Source of the DNA: Terriglobus roseus
GTDB taxonomy: Bacteria; Acidobacteriota; Terriglobia; Terriglobales; Acidobacteriaceae
Reading direction: 5' to 3'
Assembly (NCBI RefSeq): GCF_900102185.1
Contig: NZ_LT629690.1
Span: 992,001 to 1,056,000, forward strand
DNA length: 64,000 nucleotides
The translations under genes were made by a program, and so were the position numbers. The notes beneath the pieces were generated by a model that was not told where the DNA came from, did not search any database, and worked only from the letters and a program-made list of their open reading frames with translations. Shown piece by piece: positions 62,857 through 64,000 of the stretch. Positions within the stretch are counted from its first letter, which is position 1, and each line of letters starts with the position of its first letter.

Positions 62857-64000
62857 ATGGCAACGACAACGGATTGTCTTGCAAACAGTGTCGAGTGGCA
62901 ACGCGAAGCTCTCAGTGAGTTGAAGCGCGTGAAGCCGTTTGGTGACGATGTACCGGACGAAGAGTTGGCCTGCCTGGTGGCGGTGGCGCAGGACATGTAT
63001 GTCGCTGCGGGCACAAAGATCGTCGACCAGGCAGACGACCTGCACTACTTCACGATCTTTACTGAGGGCAAGGCCCACGTCTCTCGCAAGGATGAGCAGG
63101 GTAATTACTTCTTCAGCAAGATCATGGAAGCGCCCTCGTTCATGGGTGAAGTGCCACTGCTGACCGGCATGCATTCCAACGTCACCGTCATTGCACAGAC
63201 AGACATTCGTGGACTGCGTTTGGACGAGGAATCGTTCTGGGCCGGTATGTCGCACTGCCCGCACCTGCGCTCTGTGATTCTGGGTGAGCTGCGTATGCGG
63301 CTGATGGGCATGCAGACACAGCAGACTCAGCAAGCAAAGTTGGCCATGCTGGGCACCATGACTGCCGGACTGATGCATGAGTTGAATAACCCCGGCGCTG
63401 CGGCTCGTCGTGCGGCTTCTCAACTCCGCGATAACCTGCGCCACATGCATGAGATTGCGCGCTCGTTCTCAGAGCATGGACACACAGAAGAACAGCGTGC
63501 CTGCCTTACCGCGTTGCAGGAGCGTGCGCTGGCAGTGAAGAAGGACGTTTGCCTTAGCTCGCTGGAGCAGTCGGACGCGGAAGAAGAGATGGGCGAATGG
63601 CTGGAGTCGCACAACATTGCGAAGGCCTGGGACATTGCGCCTGTGATGGTGGCCAGCGGCATCAGTACGCAGGACCTGGATTGCCTTGCGGATGTTTTCC
63701 AGAGCAGCGAGCTTACCGCTCCGCTGGAATGGCTTGAGGCGAGTGCTTCGTCGATGCAGATGGTTACGCTGGTTGAGGAATCAGTGGCTCGGGTTACGGA
63801 GCTGGCGCAGTCTGTGAAGAGCTATGCGCATGAAGGGCAGACCGGTGAGCAGGATGTGGATGTGAACGAAAGCATCCATGCCACGGCTGTGATGATGAAG
63901 CACAAGCTACGCGAGAAGAACATCAGTATCCACAAGGAATTTGGTTCGAAGATGCCGAAGGTGCACTGCGTGTGCAGCGGTCTGAACCAGGTGTGGACCA
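62857..64000 (+). CDS. Cyclic-nucleotide-binding-domain sensor histidine kinase (3' end outside window)
   Basis: 381 codons open to the window edge. About 25-145 forms a Crp-like cyclic-nucleotide-binding beta-roll (AAGTKIVDQADDLHYFTIFT; PSFMGEVPLLTGMHSNVTVI; LRLDEESFW). The H-box follows at MTAGLMHELNNPGAAARRAA (about 168-187), then a helical segment of about 100 residues and the start of the ATPase side (ELAQSVKSYAHEGQTGEQDV; NESIHATAVMMKHKLREKNI). It starts two bases after the flavoprotein fusion gene and is surely co-transcribed with it. The likely role is to sense a nucleotide or redox state and pass phosphate to the receiver. Confidence 0.9.
   Translation, partial: MATTTDCLANSVEWQREALSELKRVKPFGDDVPDEELACLVAVAQDMYVAAGTKIVDQADDLHYFTIFTEGKAHVSRKDEQGNYFFSKIMEAPSFMGEVPLLTGMHSNVTVIAQTDIRGLRLDEESFWAGMSHCPHLRSVILGELRMRLMGMQTQQTQQAKLAMLGTMTAGLMHELNNPGAAARRAASQLRDNLRHMHEIARSFSEHGHTEEQRACLTALQERALAVKKDVCLSSLEQSDAEEEMGEWLESHNIAKAWDIAPVMVASGISTQDLDCLADVFQSSELTAPLEWLEASASSMQMVTLVEESVARVTELAQSVKSYAHEGQTGEQDVDVNESIHATAVMMKHKLREKNISIHKEFGSKMPKVHCVCSGLNQVWT

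Noticed and set aside
1-64000. Mobile elements and prophage genes
   Set aside because: No transposase, integrase, phage structural gene or terminal repeat could be recognised; genes are housekeeping or accessory with no mobility markers.

Overview
The window looks like the chromosome of an acidobacterium of the Terriglobia type (Terriglobus, Edaphobacter or Granulicella-like). The reasons are three very long outer-membrane receptors with an N-terminal carboxypeptidase-regulatory-like beta-sandwich (Oar type), a TIGR03435-family protein, a kumamolisin-type S53 protease, and a moderately GC-rich genome with a mix of ATG, GTG and TTG starts. The genus is an inference from gene content. I saw no rRNA, tRNA, CRISPR array, insertion sequence or prophage.

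Layout. 1-2.1 kb: an ECF sigma factor cut by the window edge, divergent from an undecaprenyl-phosphate sugar transferase. 2.1-8.6 kb: an Oar-type receptor behind a Tat-signal polysaccharide-pyruvyl-transferase-like protein, divergent from a ToxR-like membrane-bound winged-helix protein. 8.6-17 kb: a tripartite RND pump (TolC-adaptor-RND) divergent from an OmpR-type response regulator/histidine kinase pair, then a lone PqqD-like protein. 17-29 kb: a second RND system of the heavy-metal class (TolC-adaptor-CzcA) divergent from a histidine kinase/NtrC-type regulator pair. On the regulators' strand a small Cys/His-rich exported protein and an Oar-type receptor follow. A well-spaced sigma-54 promoter and a 20-bp palindrome sit in the divergent gap. 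29-45 kb: a sugar locus with xylA and xylB, a ROK repressor, a Gfo/Idh/MocA oxidoreductase, an AP-endonuclease-2-type TIM-barrel isomerase, a ThuA-like protein, a PQQ dehydrogenase, a c-type cytochrome, an Oar-type receptor and a sodium:solute symporter. Three near-consensus sigma-70 promoters can be read here. 45-64 kb: mostly single genes, namely a low-affinity iron-permease-like protein, a TonB-like protein, an endonuclease/phosphatase-fold protein, a methyltransferase, polA, an HxlR regulator with a DUF1772-like membrane protein, an LVIVD-repeat protein with a DUF305 protein, the S53 protease, queA, a TIGR03435 protein, a GNAT acetyltransferase and a LuxR-type regulator with a degenerate receiver. 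At the end lies a receiver-thioredoxin-reductase fusion coupled to a cyclic-nucleotide-binding histidine kinase that runs off the edge.

How the parts may work together (inference). The two RND pumps each have their own two-component system, of different types. The second set (kinase, sigma-54 activator, Cys/His protein, receptor, CzcCBA-like pump) reads as one metal-response unit. The sugar locus joins outer-membrane and inner-membrane uptake to xylose isomerisation and phosphorylation and to a periplasmic oxidation chain. The last two genes look like one redox or nucleotide sensing pair. Where the longest open frame did not carry a ribosome-binding site I chose an internal start and say so.
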